From: an uncultured Clostridia bacterium
GTDB taxonomy: Bacteria; Bacillota_A; Clostridia; TANB77; CAG-508
Direction: 5' to 3'
Length of the DNA: 64,000 nt
Assembly: GCA_944393295.1 (NCBI GenBank)
Contig: CALXZR010000008.1
Span: 1 to 64,000, forward strand
Part shown: in pieces, positions 1 to 8,352 of the stretch
Layout of the letters: each line of letters starts with the position of its first letter
Numbering within the stretch: the first letter of the stretch is position 1
The notes under the pieces: generated by a model
What the model saw: the letters and a program-made list of their open reading frames with translations, nothing else
Told to the model about the DNA's origin: nothing
Database searches by the model: none
Translations under genes and position numbers: made by a program

Positions 1-1288
1 CTGCTGGAATACATCCTCCAGATGGTCCTCCTGTTTGAGCAGCTTTAAACTGTCTTCCTTTTGGAATTCCACCACCTATATCAAATACTATCTCTCTTAA
101 AGTTGTACCCATTGGAACTTCTACTAAGCCTACATTGTTTACATTTCCACCAAGTGCAAATACTTTTGTTCCTTTTGAATTTTCAGTTCCTATACTTGAA
201 TACCAATCAGCACCATTTAAAATAATCTTAGATATATTGGCTAAAGTTTCTACATTGTTTATAACAGTTGGTTTTCCAAATAAACCTTTGCTAGCAGGAT
301 ATGGTGGTTTTACTCTTGGCTGACCTCTCTTTCCTTCTATTGATTCTAAAAGTGCTGTTTCTTCTCCACAAACGAAAGCTCCTGCACCTAATCTAATATC
401 TACATCAAATTTAAAACCTGTTCCTAATACATTATCTCCAAGTAATCCATATTCTCTAGCTTGCTTAATAGCTATTTTTAATCTTTGTACTGCTATTGGA
501 TATTCAGCTCTTACATATATGTATCCTTGATTTGCACCAATTGCAAATCCTGCAATTGCCATTGCTTCTAAAACACAATGTGGATCTCCTTCTAATATAC
601 TTCTATCCATAAAAGCTCCTGGATCCCCTTCATCTGCATTACATCCTATGTATTTTTGTTCATTTTCTTCTGCTTTAGCAAAACTCCATTTTTTACCAGT
701 TGGAAATCCTGCTCCTCCACGACCTCTTAATCCTGATTTTGAAATAACTTCTATTACTTTATCTGGAGTCATTTCAGTTAAAACCTTTTCTATTGCTTTA
801 TATCCATCAAAAGCTATATATTCATCTATATTTTCTGGATCTATAACTCCACAGTTTTTTAAAGCTATTCTTTTTTGTTTTTTGTAAAAATTTAATTCAT
901 CTAATTTATTTACAATACTTCCATCAACATCTTTACATAGTAATCTTTCAACTTTTTTTCCATTACAAATATGTGAGTCTATAATTTCTTCACAATCTTC
1001 TGGTTTTACATGTGCATAAAATGTTTCCTCTGGTCTTATAATAACAATTGGTCCTTTCGCACATAGACCAAAACAACCTGTTTGTATTACTCTTACATTT
1101 TGAATATTTCTTTCTTCTATTATTTTTCTAAAATTTTCTATTATTTTGGGAGACTTTGAAGATGTACAACCTGTTCCTCTACATACTAATATATGTTTTT
1201 CTCTTGTATCTGCTTCTGTATTTATTCTTAAATCTAATTCTTTTCTTTTTTCTTTTCTTATATTTTCTAATTCTTCAATAGTTTTCAT
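1..1288 (-). CDS. NuoF/HydB-like NADH-binding flavoprotein subunit (partial, 3' end outside window)
   Basis: The gene runs off the left edge, so the C-terminus is missing. About 429 residues are visible. The N-terminal 100 residues form a thioredoxin-like 2Fe-2S domain (VCRGTGCTSS near residue 34 and GCFGLCAKGP near 70), as in HydB/HndC subunits. The NuoF core follows: GRGGAGFPTGKKW (FMN/NADH glycine-rich loop), CNADEGDPGAFMDR, and CGEETALLESIEGKRGQPR. It would carry electrons between NAD(P)H and a partner [FeFe] hydrogenase or other acceptor. The next gene upstream encodes the matching NuoE-like subunit 24 bases away, so the two are one operon. A hydrogenase (HydA) gene may lie just outside the window; that is inference. 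The start is an ATG with AGGAGG ahead of it. Confidence 0.9.
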   Translation of the reverse strand, partial: MKTIEELENIRKEKRKELDLRINTEADTREKHILVCRGTGCTSSKSPKIIENFRKIIEERNIQNVRVIQTGCFGLCAKGPIVIIRPEETFYAHVKPEDCEEIIDSHICNGKKVERLLCKDVDGSIVNKLDELNFYKKQKRIALKNCGVIDPENIDEYIAFDGYKAIEKVLTEMTPDKVIEVISKSGLRGRGGAGFPTGKKWSFAKAEENEQKYIGCNADEGDPGAFMDRSILEGDPHCVLEAMAIAGFAIGANQGYIYVRAEYPIAVQRLKIAIKQAREYGLLGDNVLGTGFKFDVDIRLGAGAFVCGEETALLESIEGKRGQPRVKPPYPASKGLFGKPTVINNVETLANISKIILNGADWYSSIGTENSKGTKVFALGGNVNNVGLVEVPMGTTLREIVFDIGGGIPKGRQFKAAQTGGPSGGCIPA

Positions 1289-1312
1289 GGATTACCTCCT
1301 TTTTATTTATTT

Positions 1313-1795
1313 TTATTCATTCATATACTTATCAATTACTTCATCAAATTGTTTTACTGTTGCATTCCCATATACTTCATCATTTACCATAAATACTGGT
1401 GCTAAGCCACAAGCTCCTACACATCTTACATCATCTATTGAGAACTTTCCATCTTCAGTTACTTGACCTGGTTCTATTTTTAGTCTTTCTTTTGCTCTAT
1501 CTAATAATTTTTGTGAACCCTTTACATAGCAAGCTGTTCCTAAGCAGATAGAAATATTATATTTTCCTTTTGGTGTAAGTGTAAATCTTGAATAAAAAGT
1601 TATAACTCCATATATTTCTGCCATTGGAATTGATAATTCTTCTGAGATAACCATTTGTGCCTGTTTTGGGATGTATCCATATTTTTCTTGTACATCATTT
1701 AATATTGCTATTAATTGATTTTTTTCTTTGGGATATTTTTCTAAAATTTCTTTAGTTTCTGTTTTTACCCTTTGGTTAATACATTTTTCTTCCAT
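1313..1795 (-). CDS. nuoE: NuoE/HydC-like 2Fe-2S subunit
   Basis: 160 residues, the usual size for the 24-kDa subunit of NADH dehydrogenase-like and bifurcating hydrogenase complexes. An N-terminal helical part (YGYIPKQAQ, then EIYGVITFYSRF) is followed by the thioredoxin-like 2Fe-2S domain with ligands in CLGTAC (C-x4-C) and CVGAC (C-x3-C). It passes electrons between the flavin of the NuoF-like subunit downstream and the rest of the complex in the cytoplasm. The start ATG has GGAGAG six bases upstream. It is the first gene of the visible operon. HydC, HndA and NuoE cannot be told apart without the catalytic subunit. Confidence 0.92.
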   Translation of the reverse strand: MEEKCINQRVKTETKEILEKYPKEKNQLIAILNDVQEKYGYIPKQAQMVISEELSIPMAEIYGVITFYSRFTLTPKGKYNISICLGTACYVKGSQKLLDRAKERLKIEPGQVTEDGKFSIDDVRCVGACGLAPVFMVNDEVYGNATVKQFDEVIDKYMNE

Positions 1796-1900
1796 AACAT
1801 CTCTCCTATATCTTTTATTTGTTTCCTATTGTATCATTTTTTCAAAATAAATAAAACATTTTTATTATTTTTTAATCATTTTTTTACAAAAATTTACAAT

Positions 1901-3685
1901 TTATTCATCATTACTCTGTGGAATCTCTAAATAAGAAATTACTTCACTTAAAATTTTTCCAGCAACTGGTGCTGCAACACCACCACCTTGATGGCCTCCC
2001 TCCCCTGTTGGATTATATAAAGTTATTAATATTGTTAATTCCGGATCATCTGTTGGTGCAACTCCAATAAAAGATGTTACATATTTTCCTGTATTTACAC
2101 CATCTTCAGAAGTTCCTGTTTTTCCTCCTATATTATATCCTTGAACTCTTGCATTTTTTCCAGTTCCTTCAGAAACAACTGATGTCATCATGCTTAAGAT
2201 ATCTTGTGCAGTTTTTTCTGATATTACTTGTTCTCCATATTTTGGTTCTATTTCCTCTATTTCTCCAGTTTCTGGATCTTGAATTTGTTTTACTATTCTT
2301 GGATATACATATTTTCCATTATTAGCAATTGTAGAAACCATAGTAATCATTTGTATTGGTGTAACTTCAAATCTTTGGCCAAAGGAAATAGTAGCAAGTT
2401 CTACAGGACCTACTTTTTCCTCTTTTAAGAATATACTTCCTGCTTCTCCTGGCAAATCTATCCCTGTTTTTCTTAAGAAACCAAATCTATTTAAATATTC
2501 ATAATATTTTGAAACACCTATTTTCTGCCCTAATCCTATAAAAACTGGATTGCAAGAATTCATAAGTGCTTGCCTTAGACTTTGCGAACCATGAGGTCTA
2601 TAGTATCTCCAACATTTAATTCTTCTTCCTGCTATTTCAATGCCACCACTACAATTAAAAGCTCCCTCTTTATCAACTTCAGCAATATTTTCTTCCAAGG
2701 CTGCTGATGCAGTTACCAATTTAAAAGTAGAACCAGGTTCATATGTATCTGCAATAGCTTTATTTCTCCACATAGCCTGCAATAGATTTGATTTATCTGA
2801 TTGTTCTAACAATTCCCAATTATTTTTTAATTCTTCATCATTTATAGTAAATGGATTATTTAAATCATAATATGGATATGTTGCCATTGCTAAAATATTC
2901 CCAGTTTTAGGGTTCATTACTATAACATTTCCACCATCTGTACACACGTTGTCGATACAAGCTTCTTCTAAATATTTTTCTACAATAGCCTGAATATTCA
3001 TATCAATCCCAAGTATTAAATTCTTTCCTTGTTTAGGTGAAACATAACTTTCTCCTTCATTTCCAAATTCATTTCCTTTAGCATCTATTAATTTGCTTAT
3101 TTCTCCAGTTTCTCCTTTTAAAATATCATTATACTTAGCTTCAATTCCATCTAAGCCTTGATTATCACTTCCACAAAAACCAATTATATGTGAAGCTAAA
3201 CTTGAATATGGATAATACCTCTTAGTATCTTCATCTATATTTATACCTGTTAATATATTATTTTCTTGCATCCACTGTCTTAAAAGATTCGTTTTATCTT
3301 TTTCTACCCTTTTTACTATTGTCTCTATTGCGCTATTTTTTTTCACCTTTTTTAATACTGTTTCATAATCTAATTCAAAAATTTCAGAAAGCTTTCTTGC
3401 AACCTTTTCTTTATTTTCATTACTTATATTTACCGGATTCACAGTTACAGTTTCAACAGAACTACTAACAGCTAAAATATTTTCTCCAGTTGCATCATAA
3501 ATTGTTCCTCTTTTCGATTGTATACTTCTACTAGAGCTTTGTTGTTCTTCAGCTTTTGCTTTAAGCTCATCTGGTGCTATTAATTGTATATATGCAACTC
3601 TTATAATTAACACACATATAGCAATCATACATAGGATTAATCCTAGCATCATTCTTTTTCTTAAACCTAAAATATTAGTCTGCAT
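1901..3685 (-). CDS. Class B penicillin-binding protein (FtsI/PBP2B-type transpeptidase), no PASTA domain
   Basis: 594 residues. The start is placed at the ATG at 3685 because AAAGGAG lies just upstream of it; an in-frame ATG seven codons earlier would put this SD inside the gene. One membrane segment (about residues 11-33) is followed by the PBP dimer domain and the transpeptidase domain with STFK (about 319-322), SCN (about 377-379) and KTGTS (about 522). It cross-links septal peptidoglycan outside the membrane. In related Firmicutes the gene next to ftsL encodes such a PBP; here it is about 2.3 kb from ftsL, separated by two unusual genes. A second, PASTA-bearing relative lies at 25701-27908. 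FtsI and SpoVD roles cannot be separated by sequence alone. Confidence 0.93.
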   Translation of the reverse strand: MQTNILGLRKRMMLGLILCMIAICVLIIRVAYIQLIAPDELKAKAEEQQSSSRSIQSKRGTIYDATGENILAVSSSVETVTVNPVNISNENKEKVARKLSEIFELDYETVLKKVKKNSAIETIVKRVEKDKTNLLRQWMQENNILTGINIDEDTKRYYPYSSLASHIIGFCGSDNQGLDGIEAKYNDILKGETGEISKLIDAKGNEFGNEGESYVSPKQGKNLILGIDMNIQAIVEKYLEEACIDNVCTDGGNVIVMNPKTGNILAMATYPYYDLNNPFTINDEELKNNWELLEQSDKSNLLQAMWRNKAIADTYEPGSTFKLVTASAALEENIAEVDKEGAFNCSGGIEIAGRRIKCWRYYRPHGSQSLRQALMNSCNPVFIGLGQKIGVSKYYEYLNRFGFLRKTGIDLPGEAGSIFLKEEKVGPVELATISFGQRFEVTPIQMITMVSTIANNGKYVYPRIVKQIQDPETGEIEEIEPKYGEQVISEKTAQDILSMMTSVVSEGTGKNARVQGYNIGGKTGTSEDGVNTGKYVTSFIGVAPTDDPELTILITLYNPTGEGGHQGGGVAAPVAGKILSEVISYLEIPQSNDE

Positions 3686-3717
3686 TTTCTCTCCTTTAAT
3701 ATTCATTTACATACAAA

Positions 3718-3750
3718 AAATTACTTAATTTATAATATTAAGTAATTTCT
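3718..3750. terminator. Hairpin with U-tracts, upstream of the PBP gene
   Basis: The arms AAATTACTTAA and TTAAGTAATTT are separated by about 10 bases and flanked by A/T runs on both sides, so it could terminate in either direction. It lies 30-65 bases upstream of the PBP start and downstream of the foreign gene. It may insulate the PBP from that gene or act as an attenuator. Confidence 0.55.
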
Positions 3751-3849
3751 TTTTTATTACTTTGAACTTTGAGGGACAACACTTAAAATTTATTTTTATT
3801 TATGTATCTCCTTTCTTATTAAACTAAAACAATATACAAATAAATAAGA

Positions 3850-3867
3850 AGCCCCTCAGAAGGGGCT
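3850..3867 (-). terminator. Intrinsic terminator of the cell-wall-binding repeat gene
   Basis: AGCCCCT and AGGGGCT form a 7-bp GC-rich stem with a 4-base loop. On the minus strand it is followed by TTCTTATTTATTT. Its GC-rich stem is unlike the AT-rich terminators elsewhere in the window and matches the foreign character of the gene it follows. Confidence 0.7.
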
Positions 3868-3947
3868 CCTTTATTCCTATAAAACATCTTCTTCTCCTTT
3901 TGCGTCTTGAATCTTGAACTTTAAGGACTATTCCTAAAGTTCATCAC

Positions 3948-4853
3948 TCACTGGATCCATTTTCCCTGCTCATCAAACTGATACCAGCAGCCATCAATAC
4001 AGGCTCTTCCTATCACCTTTTCGCCAGACACTGGCTTAAAGTAGTACCAGTAAGTTCCTGAGAATACCGGGCATTGTTGCCACCCAGTTAGCATTGCTCC
4101 GTATGGCACATCTGTATCTTTTGACGGATTGCAGTAATAAGTATAGTCAACCCAGCCTACAGACATCTTGCCATTGTCCCTAAAATGATACCAGTATCCA
4201 TCAATTTGTTTCCAAATTGATTTCAGCTGTTTTCCATTTACATAGTAATACCAGTCTCCATTTTCGTAGTACCAATTGCCTTTGCTATCACAGCTTGGGT
4301 TGTTAGGTTTGTTTGGATGACTTGGTCTGCAAAAATCACCATAGCTTGCTATAATGTGACGATTTCCATGCTCGTCATAGTACGACACAGTATTTTCTAC
4401 ATCACTATAGATGTAATTACCGTAGTCGCAATAGTCGTGGTAATTTTCCCAGTAGCAATTCTCGTAATAGCAACTTCCATCGTGCACGAAATATTCTACT
4501 GTTATCTCAACCTTTCTTGAATTCTTCCTATCCATAGATTGGTATGAAATAATAATTCCGTCTTCACGATAAAAGTTTATAGATTCGCTTCCAGATAACG
4601 AAAGCCGGTAGGGTCTGTCCACCTCTACAGTAATTTCCAGTTCTTCCCACCTTTCTTTAGCAGATCTATTGCCATCAACGTCAACATACAAGTCTTGCCA
4701 CGAGTCTACCCGGATGTCACCTTCACTGTCTAACCAGATGTCCAAGTCTACAAATGTGATTTTCTCATCATCTGCAGCCTTTGCTGTGAGAGCGCCATTA
4801 CAAAAACAAGCACATATCATCAGCAAAGTAATTAACCGTCTCACATGTTTCAT
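3948..4853 (-). CDS. Secreted protein with C-terminal cell-wall-binding (Trp/Tyr-rich) repeats; foreign-looking
   Basis: 301 residues. The ATG at 4853 is chosen because AAAGGAG lies 7 bases upstream; the longer reading frame begins before that site. A signal peptide (MKHVRRLITLL..CNGALTAKA) is followed by an acidic domain of about 150 residues that I do not recognise, a Tyr/Cys-rich stretch, and four or so repeats of the choline-binding/cell-wall-binding type (NGDWYYYVNGK, IDGYWYHFRDNGKM, IDGCWYQFDEQGKW). It is probably exported and held on the surface by these repeats. The base composition is clearly richer in G+C than its neighbours, and CGG and CCC codons occur that native genes avoid. It has its own promoter and a GC-rich terminator, so it looks like a transferred single-gene cassette. 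Confidence 0.85.
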   Translation of the reverse strand: MKHVRRLITLLMICACFCNGALTAKAADDEKITFVDLDIWLDSEGDIRVDSWQDLYVDVDGNRSAKERWEELEITVEVDRPYRLSLSGSESINFYREDGIIISYQSMDRKNSRKVEITVEYFVHDGSCYYENCYWENYHDYCDYGNYIYSDVENTVSYYDEHGNRHIIASYGDFCRPSHPNKPNNPSCDSKGNWYYENGDWYYYVNGKQLKSIWKQIDGYWYHFRDNGKMSVGWVDYTYYCNPSKDTDVPYGAMLTGWQQCPVFSGTYWYYFKPVSGEKVIGRACIDGCWYQFDEQGKWIQ

Positions 4854-4911
4854 AAGAACTCCTTTCTGATGCAATTTTAGCACCATTCAAACTGTTATTG
4901 GGTACATATAC

Positions 4912-4940
4912 ATTTTACTATACTTAACATAAAAAGTCAA
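4912..4940 (-). promoter_or_regulatory. Sigma-A type promoter of the cell-wall-binding gene
   Basis: On the minus strand TTGACT (-35) and TAAAAT (-10) are separated by exactly 17 bases. The -10 is about 59 bases upstream of the start at 4853. Confidence 0.7.
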
Positions 4941-4988
4941 TTTCCGGCAAATTTAATCTACTCTAACTCAATTTTATTAGTATATAAA

Positions 4989-5033
4989 AAGCAATATATC
5001 AATATTACTTTCTCATAAACTGATATATTGCTT
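4989..5033 (-). terminator. Terminator overlapping the end of the RelA-like gene
   Basis: AAGCAATATATCA and TGATATATTGCTT form a perfect 13-bp stem with a 19-base loop, followed on the minus strand by TTTTTATA. The 5' arm lies in the last codons of the upstream gene and the stop codon is in the loop. Confidence 0.7.
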
Positions 5034-5865
5034 GTTTTTCTCTCCAAGACGTAATTATATTTTCATATTCTTTCAAAACATTTTTTACATAACTTATATT
5101 TTCATCTATAAATTTTTTATTTATATTTTTAATATTTTCTATTTGACTTCTATATACTATTTTCAAATTATTATCATTTGCGAGATTTAATTTTGCCATT
5201 CTCCTTAGTAATCTAAAAGACATACATAGCAATGGTATTTTTACGTTTAATTCTATATTATCATTTTTATGTATAGTATAATAATAGCTTTCAGTTGTAA
5301 TAAAATCTTCTTTTGTTTGAATTCTTATTTCCACAGGTATAGATTCTTTTATATCTTTAAACTCTTTATTGCATAATATATTATAACTAAACGGTGGTAA
5401 TAATACATCTAAATTATTTGGTACTTCAAGCCATGTATTTATATCTTTAAAAATTCTCTCATTATATTGATTTTCTTTAACTAGTCCAGAAATTTTTTTG
5501 TATTCTTTTGCTTTAAACTCTTTTTCATCTAATAAATTAAATACCTTATACTCAACATCTAAATTTTTTATTATTAATTCTTTTATCTGTTTTATTTGAG
5601 ATATATCTTCTACAACAATTAAAAAACCTAATAAATCATGTATTTTTTCAGCATCTTTATAATTTGCTAATCTATAACTTCTAATTGCTGAATAAGGAGC
5701 TTTTATTCTATAAGCAAATATCTCTACTTTATCTTTTAAAAGTTTTTCCATTTTATTAGCAAACATTTCTAATTCAATACTATTTTGTGCATTGTAAATT
5801 TTTTTACACAAAATTTCCTCTTGAATATTTTCTGGCTCAAATTTTGTATTCATTAGATTTTTCAT
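5005..5865 (-). CDS. Divergent RelA/SpoT-like nucleotidyltransferase-fold protein
   Basis: 286 residues, starting at the ATG at 5865, which has TTGGAGGA upstream; the TTG inside that SD is not used. Residues 50-85 read YRIKAPYSAI..HDLLGFLIVV, which lines up with the RIKSPxSI..NDIAGIRVIC start of small alarmone synthetases. Residues 177-199 read PVEIRIQTKEDFITTESYYYTIHK, matching VEIQIRTxxMDFWAxxEHxxxYK. The intervening G-Y-x-S-x-H nucleotide-binding motif is not visible, and several conserved residues differ, so (p)ppGpp synthesis is doubtful. It may be a repurposed or inactive relative; the canonical family member at 38458-39021 makes the contrast clear. It has its own promoter and terminator between ftsL and the foreign gene. 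Confidence 0.65.
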   Translation of the reverse strand: MKNLMNTKFEPENIQEEILCKKIYNAQNSIELEMFANKMEKLLKDKVEIFAYRIKAPYSAIRSYRLANYKDAEKIHDLLGFLIVVEDISQIKQIKELIIKNLDVEYKVFNLLDEKEFKAKEYKKISGLVKENQYNERIFKDINTWLEVPNNLDVLLPPFSYNILCNKEFKDIKESIPVEIRIQTKEDFITTESYYYTIHKNDNIELNVKIPLLCMSFRLLRRMAKLNLANDNNLKIVYRSQIENIKNINKKFIDENISYVKNVLKEYENIITSWREKQAIYQFMRK

Positions 5866-5886
5866 TGTATCCTCCAAGTTTAAAAA

Positions 5887-5915
5887 ATTATAGCATATTT
5901 TTTTGGCATTTACAA
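5887..5915 (-). promoter_or_regulatory. Promoter of the RelA-like gene
   Basis: On the minus strand TTGTAA, 17 bases, TATAAT, with an extended -10 (TGC before TATAAT). The -10 ends 22 bases upstream of the start at 5865. Confidence 0.65.
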
Positions 5916-5954
5916 TGATTAAAAAACAACTGTGATATTTTCTAAGAACATAAA

Positions 5955-5988
5955 AAACTGATATGCATATTATATACCATATCAGTTT
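5955..5988 (-). terminator. Terminator of the mraZ-rsmH-ftsL operon
   Basis: AAACTGATATG and CATATCAGTTT form an 11-bp stem immediately after the ftsL stop codon. The minus-strand continuation is a run of T. It separates the division genes from the RelA-like gene, which has its own promoter. Confidence 0.75.
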
Positions 5989-6480
5989 CTAAAATAAGTT
6001 TTTTATTTTTTCTATTATTGATTGAATAAAGTTTTGCTCGCTATCAATAATAACTTCTTCTGTACTTGGCTCTACGTAATCTTTTTTAGATAAATTTACA
6101 TATCTAATTTGTCCACTAGTTAGTTTCTGCATTCCCAACATGTTTTTAGCATTTTCTTCTATACTACTTAAATTTAATTCGTTTTGTATACCTATTTCTA
6201 ATTGCTCATTTTCTTTTTGTATTTCAGCTACTTGGGTCTTTAATCCTTGTATTTGAGAAAAGGCTTGGCTAATTTGAGCATTCTGATAAATCATTCCAAA
6301 AAGTACTGCAAAAATAAAAATTGCATTAAGTGTAATTTGAACTTTTAGTTTCTTATTATTTTGCAATTTTGGCTTCTTTTTTGTAGTTGTTTTTGAAACT
6401 GCTTTTTTAGTTTTTTTTGTATTTACTTTATAATCAGTCTTTAACTTTCTTGGACTTGTCTCATACTGATATGCTGCCAA
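5989..6480 (-). CDS. ftsL: FtsL/DivIC-like septum protein
   Basis: 163 residues. A Lys/Thr-rich basic cytoplasmic N-terminus (about 1-48) is followed by one membrane segment (about 50-68) and a coiled coil (QISQAFSQIQGLKTQVAEIQ region) with a conserved tail (ENAKNMLGMQKLTSGQIRYV), the usual FtsL/DivIC layout. It would join the FtsL-DivIB-DivIC complex that activates septal peptidoglycan synthesis. It lies directly after rsmH (26 bases), the standard place for ftsL. The basic N-terminal tail is longer than in Bacillus FtsL. DivIC is the alternative, but position favours FtsL. Confidence 0.8.
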   Translation of the reverse strand: MAAYQYETSPRKLKTDYKVNTKKTKKAVSKTTTKKKPKLQNNKKLKVQITLNAIFIFAVLFGMIYQNAQISQAFSQIQGLKTQVAEIQKENEQLEIGIQNELNLSSIEENAKNMLGMQKLTSGQIRYVNLSKKDYVEPSTEEVIIDSEQNFIQSIIEKIKNLF

Positions 6481-6506
6481 ATTAAGTCCTCCTTTCCAAA
6501 ATTATA

Positions 6507-7445
6507 TTAAAAAGATTTATTATTTCTCTCAAAAATTCTTAATTTTGCACTTTTACTCCTAGCATTTTGATTCATTTCTTCATTAGAAGGTAAAATTGGT
6601 TTTTTGGTAATTATATTTCCATAAGATTTTGCACCACACACACAATATGGTAATCCTGGTGGGCATGTACATTTTCCTGCTGCATCCACCATAGCTTTTT
6701 TTACTATCCTATCTTCTAACGAATGAAATGTAATTATGCATAATCTTCCATTTGGTTTTAATGCTTCTATACAATCCATAGTAGTTTGGTATAACGGTTT
6801 TAGTTCATTGTTTACTTCAATTCTTATAGCTTGAAAAGTTCTTTTAGCAGGATGTCCTTCTTTTGAATTTCTAGGAACTATACTCTCTATTATTTTTACC
6901 AAATCTAGAGTTGTTTTAATTTCTTTTTCTTTTCTTACTTCACAAATTTTTCTTGCTATTTTCTTAGCAAAACGTTCTTCACCATATTCGTATATAATAT
7001 CTGCTAATTCAGCTTCTGAATATTTATTTACTACAATTTTCGCATCTAATTTTTGTGTTTTATCCATTCTCATATCAAGTGTTGCCTCTCCAATGTAGCT
7101 AAAACCTCTATTTCTTTCATCTAATTGATATGAAGAAACACCTAAATCTAATAAAATTCCATCTACCTTATCTATTTCTAATTCTTCTAGTATAGAAAGT
7201 ATATTATCGTGATTATCATGCACAAGCTTGATATTTTGAAAATCTTTCAATCTTTCTTTTGCTTCTTTTAAGGCTTCTTCATCTCTATCTATTCCAATTA
7301 GCATACCTTTTGATGTTAACTTTTGAATAATTTTTAAGCTATGTCCAGCTCCTCCAATTGTTCCATCAACATATATACCATCTTCTTTTATATTTAAACC
7401 TTGAATACATTCTTCTAGTAACACTGGTGTATGATTAAATTCCAA
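6507..7445 (-). CDS. rsmH: 16S rRNA (cytosine-1402-N4)-methyltransferase
   Basis: 312 residues, normal length. It methylates N4 of C1402 in 16S rRNA using S-adenosylmethionine. Visible motifs: HTPVLLEE at the start, YVDGTIGGAGHS (SAM loop), GILLDLGVSSYQLD, RGFSY, ERFAKKIARKIC, RTFQAIRIEVNNEL, and ITFHSLEDRIVK. A Cys cluster (CTCPPGLPYCVC) lies near the C-terminus, as often seen in Firmicutes. The start is TTG at 7445 with AGAGG 7 bases upstream. It is separated from mraZ by an unusually long gap of 421 bases and seems to have its own -10 element. Confidence 0.96.
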   Translation of the reverse strand: MEFNHTPVLLEECIQGLNIKEDGIYVDGTIGGAGHSLKIIQKLTSKGMLIGIDRDEEALKEAKERLKDFQNIKLVHDNHDNILSILEELEIDKVDGILLDLGVSSYQLDERNRGFSYIGEATLDMRMDKTQKLDAKIVVNKYSEAELADIIYEYGEERFAKKIARKICEVRKEKEIKTTLDLVKIIESIVPRNSKEGHPAKRTFQAIRIEVNNELKPLYQTTMDCIEALKPNGRLCIITFHSLEDRIVKKAMVDAAGKCTCPPGLPYCVCGAKSYGNIITKKPILPSNEEMNQNARSKSAKLRIFERNNKSF

Positions 7446-7471
7446 TTTAATACCTCTTTACCATTTTTTAG

Positions 7472-7480
7472 ATTATAGCA
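7472..7480 (-). promoter_or_regulatory. Extended -10 element upstream of rsmH
   Basis: On the minus strand TGCTATAAT, an extended -10, ends 27 bases upstream of the rsmH TTG. There is no good -35. Immediately upstream is a perfect 10-bp inverted repeat (7484-7493 ACAGTTGGTA and 7501-7510 TACCAACTGT) that could be an operator or a hairpin. Confidence 0.45.
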
Positions 7481-7532
7481 TAAACAGTTGGTAAGATTTA
7501 TACCAACTGTCTCAGCTTAATTTGTTATTTTA

Positions 7533-7809
7533 TCTTTTGTATTTTTGTATCTTTTGTATTCATTTAATCTTATCTTTCGTATATTAAAATCTTTTGTGTA
7601 TATATATTTACAAAATTGTAAATGTATTTTTCTTTAGTTTAACAAAATTTTTTAAATCTTTAGTAAATTTTAAAATCTTTTGTTAAATCTTAAATCTTTA
7701 ATCTTTTGTTTAACTTTTTCTTTTGAATAACTTAAAATTTTTATCTTTTGTATCTTTAAATTTGTCTTTTGTGTTTTTTTTAATCTTTTGTATATTATTA
7801 TTCTTTTGT
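7533..7809. repeat. Array of TCTTTTGT octamers in the mraZ-rsmH gap
   Basis: This 421-base stretch (7446-7866) has no gene. It holds nine exact copies of TCTTTTGT (starting at 7533, 7550, 7590, 7676, 7702, 7744, 7765, 7784 and 7802) and two one-mismatch copies (7573 and 7719), all in the same orientation. Most neighbours are 17-26 bases apart, with one larger gap. On the transcribed minus strand the unit reads ACAAAAGA. The bases between copies are AT-rich and not alike. Function unknown. Confidence 0.75.
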
Positions 7810-7866
7810 GTTTATATAAACTTTAGCAAGTTATATACTAACTTATTTATTAATTAATCTAGTTGT

Positions 7867-8292
7867 CTATATTCCTAGCATTTCCATTTTTTCTGCAATT
7901 TCATCTGCTGAAATATCTTCATCACATTTTAGCCATTTTTCCTTACTCCAAATTTCAATTCTTGAATCCATACCTACTATTACAACATCTTTTGTAAGTT
8001 CTGCAAATTCTCTCAAATTGCTTGAAATAAGAAATCTTCCTTGTTTATCTATTTCACATTCTATTGCTCCAGCAAAGAAAAATCTTGAGAATGCTCTTGC
8101 ATCCTTATTAGAAATTGGTAACGTTCTTAATTTTTGTTCGAAGTTTGTCCACTCAACTAAAGAAAAGGCAAATAAACATCCATCTAAGCCTTTAGTTATT
8201 ATAAACTTGTCTCCTATGTCTTCTCTAAGTTTTGCTGGCATTATAAGTCTGCCTTTAGCATCTAGAGAATGCTCATATTCGCCTATTAGCAC
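7867..8292 (-). CDS. mraZ: Transcriptional regulator MraZ
   Basis: 141 residues with the two AbrB-like halves of Mra[23 protein letters not shown] near the N-terminus and [22 protein letters not shown] in the middle. MraZ is a DNA-binding protein that usually represses its own operon (division and cell wall genes). The start is GTG at 8292 with AAAAGGGGTG upstream. Three 10-bp-spaced AAGTGG boxes lie between its promoter and the gene, as expected for autoregulation. It is the first gene of the mra operon, but the usual tight spacing to rsmH is lost. Confidence 0.95.
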   Translation of the reverse strand: MLIGEYEHSLDAKGRLIMPAKLREDIGDKFIITKGLDGCLFAFSLVEWTNFEQKLRTLPISNKDARAFSRFFFAGAIECEIDKQGRFLISSNLREFAELTKDVVIVGMDSRIEIWSKEKWLKCDEDISADEIAEKMEMLGI

Positions 8293-8315
8293 TGTGGTTT
8301 CACCCCTTTTCTTTT

Positions 8316-8350
8316 ACTACCACTTTCTACCACTTCTCTCCACTTCACTT
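8316..8350 (-). promoter_or_regulatory. MraZ-binding boxes
   Basis: On the minus strand AAGTGG occurs three times with an exact 10-base period (plus-strand CCACTT at 8320, 8330, 8340), with a further AAGTGA at 8345-8350. Tandem GTGG-type repeats spaced about one helical turn are the known form of MraZ operators. They lie between the promoter and the mraZ start. Confidence 0.8.
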
Positions 8351-8352
8351 AA

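Noticed and set aside
3915..3943. Inverted repeat TGAACTTTA..TAAAGTTCA as a terminator
   Set aside because: No U-tract follows and a good terminator lies 50 bases farther on. It may be a remnant of the cassette border, but this is not supported.
7484..7510. Perfect 10-bp inverted repeat upstream of rsmH as a terminator
   Set aside because: Only three T follow, and it abuts a -10 element, so an operator or leader role is as likely. Not called as a terminator.
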